Assembly: GCA_937914675.1 (NCBI GenBank)
Contig: CALDOC010000394.1
Span: forward strand, 1-6,239
Source: an uncultured Sulfurimonas sp.
GTDB taxonomy: Bacteria; Campylobacterota; Campylobacteria; Campylobacterales; Sulfurimonadaceae
Direction of reading: 5' to 3'
Length of the DNA stretch: 6,239 nucleotides
In this document: positions 5,058 through 6,239 of the stretch, piece by piece
Position numbering within the stretch: the stretch's first letter is position 1
Layout: the number at the start of each line of letters is the position of its first letter
The notes under the pieces: model-generated
Database searches by the model: none
Seen by the model: the letters and a program-made list of their open reading frames with translations, nothing else
What the model was told of the DNA's origin: nothing
Made by a program: the position numbers and the translations under genes

Positions 5058-6239
5058 ATGAACACCTATAATCAGTCTAATTTAGAAGTAAGAGAAGAGC
5101 TAATAAAGCAAGCTTTAGAAAACCTTCCAATATCTTCCATAGCAATATTTTCAAGCGGCGTTATAATATCAACTGCTTTCTGGGACATATCCAATCCAAG
5201 AGATGTTTTGGTATGGTTCTCTTTGCTTACGGCGTTACTTATTTTTAGAAACGCCGAAGCCTTCTCATATCTAAAAAATTCATCCAAAAAATCACTTGAC
5301 AAAGCGGAAAAGCGTTTTAAATCGTACACTCTTCTTACAGCCGTCATAATGAGTGGCGAGTTTATTTTTCTTTTTCCAACTCAAGAGCCGCTTTATCAAG
5401 CATTTTTGTTTATGGTTATTGCTGGTTTGACAGCTGGAGCCGTCATGAGTTTAGGAGCGTATAGAAGCCTAACAATTTTATATATAATGATTTTACTGCT
5501 ACCATTTACTTACACTCTTTTTATTCAAGACAAAACTATTTATACGCTAATTTCTGCGCTTATGATTATTTTTTTTATTTTGTTAATTGTATTTTTAAAA
5601 AAATATAATAACAACCTCATAAGCGTAGTTACGTCAAAATTCGTTTTGATGCAGACGCAAAAAGAGTTGCTTCACTCTCAAAATAGATTTCACTCTATTT
5701 TCAAACAAGCGCCAATCGGCGTTTTTACGTACAACAAAGATTTAATCATCGAAGAATCAAATCAAGCGTTTGCGGAGCTCATTCAAGCTCCACTCGAAGA
5801 ATTAATCAACCTTGACATGAAAACCCTTCCAGACGCAAGAATTAAACCAACCTTGGAGATTGTGATTAATGGAAACAATGGATTTTATGAAGGTCCCTAT
5901 CGTACAAAAATTTCTGACAAACTGATTTGGATAAATATGCAAACCGTTCCACTTTATGACATTTCAAATAATTTTCAAAGTGGTCTCGGCATTGTCAAGG
6001 ACATTACAAAAAGAGTCAAAGCTGATGAAAGAATTCATCACCAAGCTTTTTACGACTCACTTACAGGTTTAGCCAATCGTATGACGTTATACGAGAGATT
6101 AGAACAGCAAATCGCAAGACTTGATAGACACCAACGCTTTGGCGGCGTTCTTTTTATGGATATTGATAATTTTAAAAATATCAACGACTCTTTAGGGCAT
6201 CAAGTTGGCGATGAACTTTTAAAAGCTTTTGCCACGAGA
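5058..6239 (+). CDS. Partial membrane-bound PAS-GGDEF diguanylate cyclase
   Basis: The frame is open from ATG 5058 to the window edge (394 codons); the C-terminus is missing. Residues 1-180 carry about six membrane helices (roughly 24-42, 48-64, 91-108, 112-133, 137-157, 161-180), a type I recall from many proteobacterial GGDEF/EAL sensors. A short linker (181-206) leads to a PAS domain (about 207-320; FHSIFKQAPIGVFTYN at 211-226, ending GIVKDITKR). A GGDEF domain then starts at YDSLTGLANR (332-341) and continues with FMDIDNFKNINDSLGHQVGDELL (366-388), including metal-binding D368 and substrate-loop N376 and D385. The protein should make cyclic di-GMP from GTP in response to a membrane or PAS signal. 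The GG(D/E)EF signature and any EAL domain lie outside, so activity cannot be confirmed. An in-frame stop at 5037-5039 leaves 5058 as the only ATG before residue 98, yet no Shine-Dalgarno precedes it. Confidence 0.93.
   Translation, partial: MNTYNQSNLEVREELIKQALENLPISSIAIFSSGVIISTAFWDISNPRDVLVWFSLLTALLIFRNAEAFSYLKNSSKKSLDKAEKRFKSYTLLTAVIMSGEFIFLFPTQEPLYQAFLFMVIAGLTAGAVMSLGAYRSLTILYIMILLLPFTYTLFIQDKTIYTLISALMIIFFILLIVFLKKYNNNLISVVTSKFVLMQTQKELLHSQNRFHSIFKQAPIGVFTYNKDLIIEESNQAFAELIQAPLEELINLDMKTLPDARIKPTLEIVINGNNGFYEGPYRTKISDKLIWINMQTVPLYDISNNFQSGLGIVKDITKRVKADERIHHQAFYDSLTGLANRMTLYERLEQQIARLDRHQRFGGVLFMDIDNFKNINDSLGHQVGDELLKAFATR

Noticed and set aside
5072..5347. 91-codon open frame on the minus strand inside the diguanylate cyclase
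   Set aside because: It is opposite the membrane region of a well-supported gene, and has no motif or ribosome site of note.

Overview
The window looks like an ordinary chromosomal segment from a member of the Campylobacterota (Epsilonproteobacteria), possibly a free-living Sulfurimonas-like lineage. The clues are the AT-rich, Lys/Phe/Leu-rich coding style, the MurJ sequence (YYANR/IFQLP around residues 266-275), and murJ lying close to cysS. From memory, these two genes are adjacent in Helicobacter pylori and Campylobacter jejuni. The assignment is an inference and has not been checked by search.

Layout: (1) Bases 1-395, minus strand, hold the N-terminal 131 codons of a gene running off the left edge, possibly a FapA/DUF342-type protein. 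(2) Bases 396-488 are a divergent intergenic region with an 8-bp inverted repeat overlapping a good sigma70-like promoter that reads right. (3) Bases 489-4891 are a tightly packed plus-strand set of four genes: murJ (lipid II flippase), an ADP-ribosylglycohydrolase-family gene, cysS (cysteinyl-tRNA synthetase) and a secreted DsbC/DsbG-type thiol:disulfide protein. Gaps are 8 and 20 nt, with a 14-nt overlap between genes two and three, so one transcription unit is likely. (4) Bases 4892-5057 are a non-coding gap with a Fur-box-like palindrome touching a perfect TATAAT, and a second promoter-like stretch just before the next gene. (5) Bases 5058-6239 hold the first 394 codons of a membrane-anchored PAS-GGDEF diguanylate cyclase, cut by the right edge before its GGDEF signature.

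How the genes relate: murJ and cysS are housekeeping genes (peptidoglycan precursor export; tRNA charging). The Dsb-like protein works on periplasmic cysteines, so its link to cysS is at most thematic. The ADP-ribosylglycohydrolase homologue is the unexpected member; its metal-binding motifs are altered from the classical DraG/ARH pattern. No RNA genes, insertion sequences, CRISPR arrays or phage genes were seen. I found no convincing new multi-gene system; the points worth following up are the hydrolase homologue and the two intergenic regulatory regions.
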